From JBEKTW01 sp963727845 (lineage in GTDB: Bacteria > Bacteroidota > Ignavibacteria > UBA10030 > SZUA-254): a stretch of DNA of 64,000 bases. How positions within the stretch are numbered: position 1 is the first letter of the stretch; every line of letters starts with the position of its first letter. Below are positions 1 through 8,027 of this stretch, in pieces. Under the pieces are notes generated by a model. That model was not told the origin of the DNA and searched no databases. It saw only the letters and a program-made list of their open reading frames with translations. Location: NCBI GenBank assembly GCA_963727845.1, contig CAVSHI010000002.1, forward strand, positions 558,001 through 622,000. The letters run 5' to 3'. A program made the translations under genes and the position numbers.

Positions 1-1347
1 CCGATCTGTCAGGACACGGGCATGCCGACGTTTGAGATAAAAACGCCGGTCGGGGCAAACCACCTGACCATGAAAAAGCAGATCAAGGAGGCGATCTCCG
101 AAGCTACGAAACGGGGAAAGCTCCGGCCGAATTCCGTCGATTCGCTCACGGGAAAAAACAGCGGAGATAATCTCGGCGAAGGAACGCCCGTCATGCATTT
201 CGAGCAATGGGAGAACAACGAAATCGAAGTAAAACTTCTGCTCAAAGGCGGCGGTTGTGAGAATAAGAACATCCAGTACTCGGTGCCGTGCGAGTTGACG
301 AACCTCGGGCGAGCCGACCGCAACCTCGACGGGGTTCGCAAGTGCATCATGCACGCGGTGTACCAGGCCCAGGGACATGGATGCAGCGTCGGAGCGATCG
401 GTGTGGCGATCGGCGGCGACCGGGCAACGGGGTACTCTTATGCAAAGCAGCAATTGTTCCGGACGCTCGATGATGTTAACCCGAATCCGGAACTCGCGAA
501 GCTCGAGAACTACATCATGGAAAATGCAAACAAACTCGGCATCGGCACCATGGGCTTCGGTGGCAAGGTGAGTCTTATCGGGTGCAAAATCGGAGTGTTC
601 AATCGCTTGCCTGCGAGCTACTTTGTAACGGTTGCCTACGATTGCTGGGCTTTCCGCAGACTTGGAGTCGTTCTCGACGCCTCCACCGGAAAGATCAAGC
701 GATGGCTGTACAGAGACGACACGCCCGCCCGCCGGATGGCGAAGGAAAGCAAGCTACCCCTGACCGGCCGGGAAGTTTCCCTGACGACCCCCATTTCAGA
801 GGAACAGATTCGCAGTCTGAAGGTCGGTGATATCGTCCTGCTCAACGGGGCGATGCACACCGGTCGGGATACGCTCCATCATCATCTCATGACCCATGAT
901 TCGCCCGTTGATCTTCATGGCGCGGCATTGTATCATTGCGGTCCGGTGGCGCTCAAAAAAGACGGCAAGTGGTTTCTGAATGCCGCTGGTCCGACAACCA
1001 GCGGCCGCGAGGAGCCGTACCAGGCGGATGTGATAAAGAAGTTCGGTCTGCGCGCGGTCATCGGCAAAGGCGGCATGGGCGCCAGGACTCTTGCAGCGCT
1101 CAAAGAGCACGGCGCGGTTTACTTCAATGCGATCGGTGGTGCGGCGCAGTACTACACGAAGTGCATCGTGGATGTCGAAGGTGTGGACTTCCTCGATTTC
1201 GGCATTCCAGAGGCAATGTGGCACATTAGGGTGAAGGACTTCGTGGTGATCGTCACGATGGATGCGCACGGCAACAGCCTGCACGCGGAAGTCGACGAAG
1301 CTTCAGCGAAGGAATTGGCAAAGTTCTCGGAACCGGTCAGCCTTTAG
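1..1347 (+). CDS. Class I (iron-sulfur) fumarate hydratase, 5' truncated
   Basis: The frame is open from base 1, so the start lies outside the window; 448 residues remain. Class I fumarases interconvert fumarate and malate in the TCA cycle using a [4Fe-4S] cluster. The visible part begins with PICQDTG, the motif carrying the first cluster cysteine. It is followed by GGGCENKN with a second cysteine near residue 87 and by GCSVGAIGVAIGGDRA with a probable third. The C-terminal half has the beta-subunit-type signatures HTGRDTLHHHL, AGPTTSGREEPYQ and GKGGMG. Alpha-like and beta-like regions are therefore fused in one chain, as in FumA/FumB-type enzymes. The chain ends at TAG, 23 bases before the next gene. 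Fumarase and tartrate dehydratase are related, but the fused form favours fumarase. Confidence 0.93.
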   Translation, partial: PICQDTGMPTFEIKTPVGANHLTMKKQIKEAISEATKRGKLRPNSVDSLTGKNSGDNLGEGTPVMHFEQWENNEIEVKLLLKGGGCENKNIQYSVPCELTNLGRADRNLDGVRKCIMHAVYQAQGHGCSVGAIGVAIGGDRATGYSYAKQQLFRTLDDVNPNPELAKLENYIMENANKLGIGTMGFGGKVSLIGCKIGVFNRLPASYFVTVAYDCWAFRRLGVVLDASTGKIKRWLYRDDTPARRMAKESKLPLTGREVSLTTPISEEQIRSLKVGDIVLLNGAMHTGRDTLHHHLMTHDSPVDLHGAALYHCGPVALKKDGKWFLNAAGPTTSGREEPYQADVIKKFGLRAVIGKGGMGARTLAALKEHGAVYFNAIGGAAQYYTKCIVDVEGVDFLDFGIPEAMWHIRVKDFVVIVTMDAHGNSLHAEVDEASAKELAKFSEPVSL

Positions 1348-1370
1348 ATAACATCCGGCAAGGATAGATT

Positions 1371-1592
1371 ATGAACATGGTATTGGTGAAGAATTTTCCC
1401 AACCGTTTGCTGGCGGAGCAAGCCCGGGAGAGTCTTGAGCTGGAGGATATTCCCTCGCTGGTTCAGGCATCGGACACCGGCATCGTGGGACTGGGGAGTA
1501 TAGGCCTCTCCGAAGGAGTGGATTTGTATGTGCCGGAGGAATTCGCAGTCCGGGCTACTGAAATTGTACAGACCGTCTTCGACGGGATTTGA
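1371..1592 (+). CDS. DUF2007-like small protein
   Basis: A 73-residue protein starting MNMVLVKNFPNRLLAEQA. The pattern of a short beta strand, a helix marked by AEQARESLE, a glycine-rich turn (GIVGLGSIGLSEGVDLYVPEE) and a final helix matches the small DUF2007 'putative signal-transducing protein' family. The function is not established. It lies 23 bases downstream of the fumarase gene on the same strand and may be co-transcribed with it. No signal peptide or membrane segment is visible. Confidence 0.75.
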   Translation: MNMVLVKNFPNRLLAEQARESLELEDIPSLVQASDTGIVGLGSIGLSEGVDLYVPEEFAVRATEIVQTVFDGI

Positions 1593-1655
1593 ATCGCTTC
1601 ACCGGGATTCAAGTTGAAAATTGTGTAGAATTTTCGTTTATTGAAGTACACAACT

Positions 1656-2081
1656 ATGGCGGACAAAGAAATATCTGTGACAGAAGGTCAACCTGCCCGT
1701 CCGGCGAAACCGCCAGCGGCACCGGCGCGTAAGAAAAGGCCGCGTGAGCTCGCCGTTGTCAACCAGTCCGCGTGTACGGGATGCGAAGTGTGCCTGGAGT
1801 TCTGTCCGGTCGATTGCATCTACGTGGTCGCAGGACCCGATTACGATGTTCACAAGAAAGTTGTAGAAATCGACCTGGATGTTTGCATCGGATGCAAACT
1901 GTGCGTGAAATACTGTCCGTGGGAGACGATCGAGATGGTGGAAACCGCGCAGGCGCTGGATGTTGCGAAGGAATGGACGCAGCGAACGGTCATGCCCGGC
2001 AAGGAATGGATGCAGGGGGCGAATGCCGAAATGGGTGAGTTGTTTCCGACAGCTTTCTACAAGGACAAACCTCCGGTCTGA
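1656..2081 (+). CDS. Two-cluster [4Fe-4S] ferredoxin
   Basis: A 141-residue protein starting at ATG 1656; an in-frame TTG at 1641 is less likely. After a Pro/Ala/Lys-rich N-terminal tail of about 40 residues come two classical ferredoxin motifs, CTGCEVCLEFCP and CIGCKLCVKYCP. Each can bind a [4Fe-4S] cluster and the pair would act as a cytoplasmic electron carrier. About 45 C-terminal residues (ending FPTAFYKDKPPV) have no recognised motif. Similar proteins act as partners of 2-oxoacid oxidoreductases or other low-potential enzymes, but no such partner is encoded next to it. Confidence 0.88.
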   Translation: MADKEISVTEGQPARPAKPPAAPARKKRPRELAVVNQSACTGCEVCLEFCPVDCIYVVAGPDYDVHKKVVEIDLDVCIGCKLCVKYCPWETIEMVETAQALDVAKEWTQRTVMPGKEWMQGANAEMGELFPTAFYKDKPPV

Positions 2082-2165
2082 TGCCGTAGCGCGATTCGCT
2101 GAATCGCGTGAGAGCAATTTGGTGTGTAGTGCGATTCGCCGAATCGCGAAAGAGCAAAACGGTGT

Positions 2166-2318
2166 AGTGGTAGAGCAGTCCCGATAACTTTTTCTAAGCT
2201 GGCGTAGCTCAGTGGTAGAGCAGCGGTTTCGTAAACCGCAGGTCGTAGGTTCAAATCCCACCGCCAGCTCAAGCAGTCAAGGTAAAAGTTATCGGGATAA
2301 ACCGCAGGTCGTAGGTTC
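2166..2318. repeat. Broken tRNA-Thr copy enclosing an inverted repeat and the intact tRNA
   Basis: AGTGGTAGAGCAG at 2166-2178 equals part of the D arm of tRNA-Thr. TAAACCGCAGGTCGTAGGTTC-like sequence at 2298-2318 equals its anticodon-to-T-arm region. Between them is an inverted repeat, TCCCGATAACTTTT (2179-2192) and AAAAGTTATCGGGA (2284-2297), with the complete tRNA inside. The layout is a tRNA fragment, an inverted-repeat arm, the intact tRNA, the other arm, and the rest of the fragment. Confidence 0.8.
2198..2269 (+). tRNA. tRNA-Thr(CGT)
   Basis: A 72-base cloverleaf without encoded CCA. The acceptor stem GCTGGCG (2198-2204) pairs with CGCCAGC (2262-2268), with T as discriminator. The anticodon stem GCGGT/ACCGC holds the loop TTCGTAA, giving anticodon CGT, which reads ACG. 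The T arm contains the usual GGTTCAAATCC. It is flanked by partial copies of its own D-arm and anticodon/T-arm sequence (see the repeat entry). Confidence 0.93.
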
Positions 2319-2482
2319 TGCGCTGGTCTTTCTATCGTGTTCCTAGGGGATTGGGGGAAGGGAGAATTTCGTAGTGCGATTCGCCGAATCGCATAAGAGT
2401 AAACTTTGGTGGATAATCCCCTTATCATATCCGAGTAAGCGACTCCTGTTGTGGTCCAACCTGGCAGGGGTTTTTTTATACT

Positions 2483-3460
2483 ATGACAATGTCGAATTCT
2501 TACGATCTCATCATTGTTGGAGCCGGCCCGGCGGGTCTGGCGTGCGCGATCGAAGCGCAGCGGGCCGGAATAGAGTACCTCGTCATTGACAAGGGCGGGG
2601 TCGTTAACGCCATCCAGGAATTTCAACGGGATATGTTCTTTTTCTCCACTCCCGAGCTGCTGGAAATTGGGAATATCCCGTTCATTGTGCCGACCATGCG
2701 TCCGACCTCGCTCGACTGCGTGAATTACTATCGTGAGGTGGTCGGGCATTACGCGCTTCGCTGTCGTTTCCATGATGAAGTCATCAGCGTCGTGCGGGAG
2801 AATGGAGCATTTGTTCTTAGAACCGGGAAAGGCACCGAATTCAGAGCCCGGTCGCTTGCTCTGGCGACGGGATACTACTACACACCGAATCCGCTCGGCG
2901 TGCCCGGGGAGGCTCTTCCCCATGTCACTCATTACTACCGCGATCCCTTCCCGTACTTTCAGCAGGACGTTCTCGTCGTCGGTGGTAAGAACTCCGCCGT
3001 CGAAACTGCCCTCGATCTGTATCGTCACGGCGTACGCGTGACGCTCGTACATCGTGGTCCGAAACTCAGCGACGGTGTAAAGTACTGGATTCTTCCTGAT
3101 TTTGAAAATCGCGTTGCCAAAGGTTCAATAAAACTTCATTTCAACACGAGAGTAAAAGAGTTCAAAGTAGGTTCAACCGTTGTGCAGAACGAAGCGGGCG
3201 AGCAATGGGAGATTAGTACGGATTTTGCTTTCGCTCTCATCGGATACCGGCCGGACGTCGGCTTCCTCAAATCGCTCGGCATTGAGGTCGATTCCGACAC
3301 TCTCGCTCCGGTCCACGACCCCGGGACAATGGAGACGAACGTCCCCTGCATATTTGTCGCCGGAGGACTGGTCGGAGGGAGGTTCAACAACAGAGTGTTC
3401 ATCGAGAACGGGAGAGAACATGGGAAGAAGATCGTAACGGAGCTGCTGAAAAGATGGTAA
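2483..3460 (+). CDS. YpdA-like FAD/NAD(P)-binding reductase (putative bacillithiol disulfide reductase)
   Basis: A 325-residue flavoprotein of the thioredoxin-reductase fold. The N-terminal dinucleotide motif IIVGAGPAGLACAIE and a second one at VLVVGGKNSAVETAL mark FAD- and NAD(P)H-binding halves. ATGYYYTPNPLGVPGE and the C-terminal IFVAGGLVGG are typical of the YpdA family. No CxxC redox pair like that of thioredoxin reductase is visible, as expected for YpdA. In Firmicutes, YpdA reduces oxidised bacillithiol; that role here is inferred. ATG at 2483 and ATG at 2489 are both possible starts. The gene stands alone between the tRNA-Thr region and atpD. Confidence 0.85.
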   Translation: MTMSNSYDLIIVGAGPAGLACAIEAQRAGIEYLVIDKGGVVNAIQEFQRDMFFFSTPELLEIGNIPFIVPTMRPTSLDCVNYYREVVGHYALRCRFHDEVISVVRENGAFVLRTGKGTEFRARSLALATGYYYTPNPLGVPGEALPHVTHYYRDPFPYFQQDVLVVGGKNSAVETALDLYRHGVRVTLVHRGPKLSDGVKYWILPDFENRVAKGSIKLHFNTRVKEFKVGSTVVQNEAGEQWEISTDFAFALIGYRPDVGFLKSLGIEVDSDTLAPVHDPGTMETNVPCIFVAGGLVGGRFNNRVFIENGREHGKKIVTELLKRW

Positions 3461-3577
3461 GCTTCGGCTCAGTGTCGCGTGTTCACATGTTGCGGGCCGC
3501 ACCATCAAAAGGTCTCCATTATTCGGGTTGCATTCACGCGCTGCACGGGGTATTTTTCAATTTCTTGGCCTGTTTTT

Positions 3578-3606
3578 TTGCTTGTTTCGGTCAAAATCGC
3601 TATATT
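3578..3606 (+). promoter_or_regulatory. Sigma-70-like promoter upstream of atpD
   Basis: TTGCTT at 3578-3583 and TATATT at 3601-3606 are separated by 17 bp. Transcription would start about 95 bases before the atpD start codon. The rest of the 3461-3708 spacer shows no gene. Confidence 0.6.
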
Positions 3607-3708
3607 ATCCCCGCATTTGACTTTGTTTTTTCCATATCGAAGTTTCACATCATCCCGGATATCACCGGAAGCAGGATTCGGGATCACGTACAACAATGAA
3701 GGACGTTC

Positions 3709-5115
3709 ATGAACGAAGGGACAATTATTCAGGTCATCGGACCTGTGGTCGACGTGGAATTTGCTGAAGGGAAACTTCCTTCAATATACAATGCAGTGAA
3801 AATTCCCCGCAAGAACAGTGAAGGCGTTGACGAAGACCTGATATGCGAAGTGCAACAGCATCTCGGTGAAGACCGCGTGCGCACGGTCGCCATGGATTCA
3901 ACCGACGGTCTTGTGCGGGGTATGAAGGCGTTCGACCTCGGGATGGCCATCCAGGTCCCGGTCGGCCCGGCAACTCTCGGCCGGCTCATCAACGTGATCG
4001 GCAAGCCGATCGATGCGCTTGGGGAAATCCAGAGCAAGAAAATGTACTCAATCCATCGTCCCGCGCCCGAATTCAGCGACCTCAGCACGAAGAGAGAAAT
4101 ATTCGAGACGGGGATCAAGGTGATCGACCTCCTGGAGCCGTACACCAAAGGAGGCAAGACAGGATTGTTCGGCGGCGCGGGTGTGGGAAAGACCGTCATC
4201 ATCCAGGAATTGATCCACAACATTGCCACCCATCACGGCGGCTTTTCCGTCTTCGGCGGCGTCGGAGAACGAACGCGCGAGGGAAACGACCTCTGGCTCG
4301 AAATGAAACATTCCGGCGTTCTCGACAAGACGGTGCTCGTCTTCGGCCAGATGAACGAGCCCCCAGGCGCCCGCCAGCGCGTGGGACTCACCGCCCTGAC
4401 GATGGCGGAGTATTTTCGTGACGAGGAAGGGAAGGACGTTTTGCTGTTCATCGATAACATCTTCCGGTTTGTGCAGGCCGGCTCGGAAGTGTCCGCGTTG
4501 CTCGGGCGCATGCCGTCCGCGGTGGGGTACCAGCCGACACTCGGCACCGAAATGGGCGAGTTGCAGGAGCGTATAACTTCCACGAAGCACGGTTCGATCA
4601 CGTCGGTACAGGCGATCTATGTTCCCGCAGACGATCTGACCGATCCGGCTCCGGCGACCACATTCAGTCACCTCGATGCCACAACGGTGTTGAGCCGGCA
4701 GATCGTCGACAAAGGCATCTACCCGGCCGTTGATCCACTGGATTCCACATCGCGGGCACTCGACCCGGGCATCGTGGGCGACGAGCATTACGGTGTCGCG
4801 AATCGGGTGAAAGAAATCCTTCAGACATACAAAGACCTGCAGGATATCATTAATATCCTCGGGATGGATGAGCTGACGGACGAGGACAAGTTAACCGTGC
4901 TCCGGGCGAGAAAGATCGAGAAATTCCTCTCGCAACCGTTCTTCGTCGCGGAAGAATTCACCGGCACGCCCGGTCGGTACGTGAAGCTCGAGGATACGAT
5001 TCGCGGCTTCAAAGGGATTGTCGAAGGCGAGTATGACCAGATTCCCGAAGGCGCTTTCTACATGGTTGGGACAATAGAAGAGGTTCTTGAAAAGCACAAG
5101 AAGATGGCGGCGTAA
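3709..5115 (+). CDS. atpD: F1Fo ATP synthase subunit beta
   Basis: A full-length 468-residue catalytic beta subunit of the F1 sector. It has the P-loop GGAGVGKTV near residue 150, GERTREGNDLW and the FxQAGSEVSALLGRMPSA region that follows LLFIDNIFRF, all typical of bacterial AtpD. The protein hydrolyses or makes ATP at the membrane-bound rotary enzyme. It is followed after 8 bases by the epsilon subunit. The remaining ATP synthase genes are not nearby; a separate atpDC operon is common in the Bacteroidota/Chlorobiota. Confidence 0.98.
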   Translation: MNEGTIIQVIGPVVDVEFAEGKLPSIYNAVKIPRKNSEGVDEDLICEVQQHLGEDRVRTVAMDSTDGLVRGMKAFDLGMAIQVPVGPATLGRLINVIGKPIDALGEIQSKKMYSIHRPAPEFSDLSTKREIFETGIKVIDLLEPYTKGGKTGLFGGAGVGKTVIIQELIHNIATHHGGFSVFGGVGERTREGNDLWLEMKHSGVLDKTVLVFGQMNEPPGARQRVGLTALTMAEYFRDEEGKDVLLFIDNIFRFVQAGSEVSALLGRMPSAVGYQPTLGTEMGELQERITSTKHGSITSVQAIYVPADDLTDPAPATTFSHLDATTVLSRQIVDKGIYPAVDPLDSTSRALDPGIVGDEHYGVANRVKEILQTYKDLQDIINILGMDELTDEDKLTVLRARKIEKFLSQPFFVAEEFTGTPGRYVKLEDTIRGFKGIVEGEYDQIPEGAFYMVGTIEEVLEKHKKMAA

Positions 5116-5123
5116 CCGGTACC

Positions 5124-5533
5124 ATGTCGGACAAGACGTTTAAACTGGAAATCGTAACTCCCGGAAGGTTGTTTACTCAGGCAACGTCGTGAGTTTCTCT
5201 GCCCCCGGAGAAGAGGGAGGTTTCCAGGTGTTGTACAATCACGCGCCCCTGCTGTCGGCGATTGTGGTCGGGGAGGTCAAGATTCAGGAATCCGACGGCA
5301 AGCTGGCGCGGTATGCGACGAGCGGGGGTTTTGTCGAAGTTCTCTCGAATCATGTTGTGCTCCTGGCCGAGACCGCTGAATCATCGGAAGAGATCGATGT
5401 CCGTCGGGCTGAGGAGGCGAAGAGACGTGCCGAAGAACGTCTTCACGAGCCGGCACCCGACCTGGACATTCAGCGTGCGAGGCTGGCGCTCGCCCGGGCG
5501 CTCAACAGATTGCGGATTGTTCAATCGAAATAA
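5124..5533 (+). pseudogene. atpC: F1Fo ATP synthase subunit epsilon, with one apparent frameshift
   Basis: Reading starts at ATG 5124 (MSDKTFKLEIVTPGRLF) but in that frame hits TGA at 5190. The rest of the epsilon subunit (VVSFSAPGEEGGFQVLYNHAPLLSAI onward, to IVQSK) is in another frame ending at 5533. Adding one T to the TTT run at 5172-5174 would join the two as LFYSGNVVSFSAPG, the normal epsilon sequence. The span of 410 bases is one short of a multiple of three. Both halves are well conserved, so this looks more like a sequencing or assembly error than decay, but real loss cannot be excluded. Epsilon is the small regulatory subunit of the rotor stalk. Confidence 0.85.
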
Positions 5534-5555
5534 CGCTTTTGAACCGGAACGTGTA

Positions 5556-5597
5556 CGCCCACTTCAATCCGATTGCCTGGAGTGGGCGTTTGCTTTT
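5556..5597 (+). terminator. Rho-independent terminator after atpC
   Basis: CGCCCACT (5556-5563) pairs with AGTGGGCG (5581-5588), followed by the T-rich TTTGCTTTT. It sits 22 bases past the atpC stop and would end the atpDC transcript. Confidence 0.8.
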
Positions 5598-5748
5598 CTA
5601 TCGTGTGGATGTATCAGTTTCAACTCCTGTCACGATCCGGACTGTGACAAGAGCCAAAACATCCTCCCTTAATAGGGGAGGATTATAGGAGGAGTTGTCG
5701 ACAAGCGTTTAGGAATGAAAATGTTGCACTACGGAAAGTTCAACTTCA

Positions 5749-5777
5749 TTGACATTCAAATGAAGAAAGAGTATATT
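5749..5777 (+). promoter_or_regulatory. Strong sigma-70-like promoter for alr
   Basis: A perfect TTGACA at 5749-5754 and TATATT at 5772-5777 with a 17-bp spacer. The predicted start near 5784 gives a leader of only about 20 bases before the alanine racemase start. Confidence 0.75.
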
Positions 5778-5806
5778 CTGCGTCAACATATGAATTTCGC
5801 ACAGTG

Positions 5807-6922
5807 ATGATCACGACCAGGGCAGAGATACATCTGACGGCTTTGCAGGATAATTTTGAAAAAATCAGGCATCGTGTCGGCCGCGGAGTCGGAGTCATGG
5901 GTATCGTAAAAGCGAACGCATACGGTCATGGATTGCCTGAGGTCGCCGCGGCGCTGGCGGGATCGGGGATTGATTATCTGGGTGTCGGGTTTCTTCAGGA
6001 GGGTATTCTCCTGCGTGAACATGGTATTCAGGTGCCGATTCTCGTCCTCGGTGGAGTGCTCGGGAGTCAGGTGCAGGAATTTCTCCATTACGACCTGGAT
6101 ATCACCGTGGCATCTGTTGAAATAGCGGAACGAATTGAACAGGAAGCAGCCACGAACGGAAAGAAAAGAGCGAACGTTCATTTGAAGATAGACACCGGGA
6201 TGGAGCGCATCGGTGTCCATCCCGAGCATGCGCTGGAATTTGTCCGGCGCGTCAGCCGCCTGCCGCACCTTGACGTCAAGGGCATCTACAGTCATTTTGC
6301 CACGTCCGACGAGCGCGACAAGACGTTCGCCCTCCTCCAGCTCGAACGGTTCAATGCGGTTCTCGACGCCGTGCGGAAATCCGGAATTGAGATCCCGTAC
6401 ATACATATGGCCAACAGCGGGGCGATCCTCGACTTGCCCGATTCGTATTTCACGATGGTGCGGCCAGGTATTCTCCTTTACGGTATTTATCCCTCAAGAG
6501 AGACGACCGAAAGCATTCCCGTGGATCCGGTGCTTTCGCTGAAATCGAATGTCGTGTTCGTGAAGTCGGTACCGGCGGGAACGAGTATCAGTTACGGGCG
6601 AAGATACTACACAGCGACGAGTGCGAGAATTATTACCGTCCCGATTGGATACGGGGATGGCTACAGCCGTCGCCTCACGGGCCGGGGAACCGTGATTATT
6701 GCCGGAAAACGTCTCCCCATCGTGGGGGCGATCTGCATGGATCAGATCATGGTCGACGGCGGCAGTGAGGGAAATATTCACGTCGGCGATGATGTTGTAC
6801 TCATCGGCTCGGACGGCGGGCAGTCGATTTCGGTCTGGGAACTTGCCGACCTGATCGGAACGAACCCGTACGAAGTGCTTACGGGGATATCAGCCCGGGT
6901 GCCACGGGTGGTAATAAACTAA
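5807..6922 (+). CDS. alr: Alanine racemase
   Basis: A 371-residue PLP enzyme interconverting L- and D-alanine for peptidoglycan synthesis. The PLP lysine lies in MGIVKANAYGHG near residue 35. The catalytic tyrosine motif SISYGRRYY is in the C-terminal beta domain near residue 262, and the region around GYGDGYSRRL is also typical. The start is ATG 5807, with GTG 5804 directly before it. It heads a same-strand series with manC (16 bases later), the RlpA-like gene and the RpiB-like gene. Confidence 0.95.
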   Translation: MITTRAEIHLTALQDNFEKIRHRVGRGVGVMGIVKANAYGHGLPEVAAALAGSGIDYLGVGFLQEGILLREHGIQVPILVLGGVLGSQVQEFLHYDLDITVASVEIAERIEQEAATNGKKRANVHLKIDTGMERIGVHPEHALEFVRRVSRLPHLDVKGIYSHFATSDERDKTFALLQLERFNAVLDAVRKSGIEIPYIHMANSGAILDLPDSYFTMVRPGILLYGIYPSRETTESIPVDPVLSLKSNVVFVKSVPAGTSISYGRRYYTATSARIITVPIGYGDGYSRRLTGRGTVIIAGKRLPIVGAICMDQIMVDGGSEGNIHVGDDVVLIGSDGGQSISVWELADLIGTNPYEVLTGISARVPRVVIN

Positions 6923-6938
6923 GATAGAAAGCAACGTA

Positions 6939-8027
6939 ATGCCTAATGTCTACGCAGTCATAATGGCCGGCGGTGTCGGGACCAGATTCTGGCCCCGGAG
7001 CAGAGAAAAATCGCCGAAGCAACTCCTGGAAATCGTGGGAAAGGGGACGATGCTCCAGAATACGGTCAAACGCATCAGCGATTTCATCGAGCCGACGAAT
7101 ATTCTAATCGTGACCAACAAGCTCCAGAAGGCGATGGTGGCAAAGCAGCTGCCGCAGATTCCGAACGACAATCTCATCGTCGAGCCGATTGGCCGCAACA
7201 CCGCCCCCTGCATCGGACTCGCCGCACTCTTCCTCCGGCGCATGGACCCGGAAGCGGTGATGGTGACGCTACCGGCAGACCATATCATGCAAAACGAGGA
7301 GGAATTCCGCCGTGTTCTTCGTCTTGCGATATGGGTTGCCTATGAGTCCGGGCGCCTGATCACCATCGGCGTCCAGCCGACACGGCCGGAAACGGGATAC
7401 GGTTATATCCAGGTCGTCGATGAGGACGACAAAACGAATCCGTATTTTGCCCGCGGCGTTTATAAAGTGATCACGTTCGCGGAAAAACCCAATACGGCAA
7501 CGGCCCAGCAATTCCTCAGGAGCGGAGACTTTCTGTGGAATAGCGGTATGTTTATCTGGCGGGCCGATGCGATCCTGAGGGAAATTCAGCAGCTTCTCCC
7601 CGAGCTGTACGACCGGCTGCAGGAAGTCGATGAAGCGATCGGGACGAACGGCTACGACCACGCGATCGAGACGGCCTATCGCATCATCCGCAGCATCTCC
7701 ATCGACTATGGCGTGATGGAGAAGGCAAAGGATGTGTATGTTATCAAAGGGAACTTCGGCTGGAGCGATGTCGGCTCGTGGGACGAGGTCTACCGCATCT
7801 CCGGCAAAGATGAACACGGAAACAGCGTCACCGGGAAGGCGCTACTCCTCGAGTCGAAAAACACGCAGGTATATGCGGCAGACAAATTTGTGGCGACCAT
7901 CGGCATTGAGGGTATCACGGTAATCGTCACCGATGATGCCGTGCTGGTTTGTAAACAGGGCGAGTCGCAGGAAGTGAAAGAAGTGGTTGATTATCTCCGC
8001 CGCAAGACAATGAATGAGTTTCTTTGA
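6939..8027 (+). CDS. manC: Mannose-1-phosphate guanylyltransferase
   Basis: A 362-residue nucleotidyltransferase that makes GDP-mannose from mannose-1-phosphate and GTP for glycan synthesis. The N terminus has the nucleotide-binding signature MAGGVGTRFWPRS followed by KSPKQLL. VTLPADHIM and FAEKPN are the other family motifs. The chain lacks the C-terminal phosphomannose isomerase domain of bifunctional ManC/AlgA proteins. Its TGA stop overlaps the ATG of the next gene (TGATG), suggesting coupled translation. Confidence 0.93.
   Translation: MPNVYAVIMAGGVGTRFWPRSREKSPKQLLEIVGKGTMLQNTVKRISDFIEPTNILIVTNKLQKAMVAKQLPQIPNDNLIVEPIGRNTAPCIGLAALFLRRMDPEAVMVTLPADHIMQNEEEFRRVLRLAIWVAYESGRLITIGVQPTRPETGYGYIQVVDEDDKTNPYFARGVYKVITFAEKPNTATAQQFLRSGDFLWNSGMFIWRADAILREIQQLLPELYDRLQEVDEAIGTNGYDHAIETAYRIIRSISIDYGVMEKAKDVYVIKGNFGWSDVGSWDEVYRISGKDEHGNSVTGKALLLESKNTQVYAADKFVATIGIEGITVIVTDDAVLVCKQGESQEVKEVVDYLRRKTMNEFL

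Larger units (their letters stand above)
2086..2403. repeat. Three copies of a GCGATTCGC palindromic repeat around tRNA-Thr
   Basis: Copies lie at 2086-2117, 2126-2158 and 2371-2403. Each has the form GTAGYGCGATTCGCYGAATCGC followed by an A/G-rich tail (AAGAGCAAA-like). The core GCGATTCGCCGAATCGC forms a hairpin. The first two copies are spaced about 40 bp apart upstream of tRNA-Thr; the third is downstream. They occupy the spacer between the ferredoxin and the YpdA-like gene (2082-2482), which otherwise holds only the tRNA region. Confidence 0.75.

Noticed and set aside
2057..3052. 331-codon minus-strand frame over the tRNA-Thr region and the YpdA-like gene
   Set aside because: It reads through the tRNA and palindromic repeats and is antisense to a conserved flavoprotein.
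4048..4788. 246-codon minus-strand frame inside atpD
   Set aside because: It is a shadow of the conserved atpD frame in GC-rich DNA with no homology of its own.
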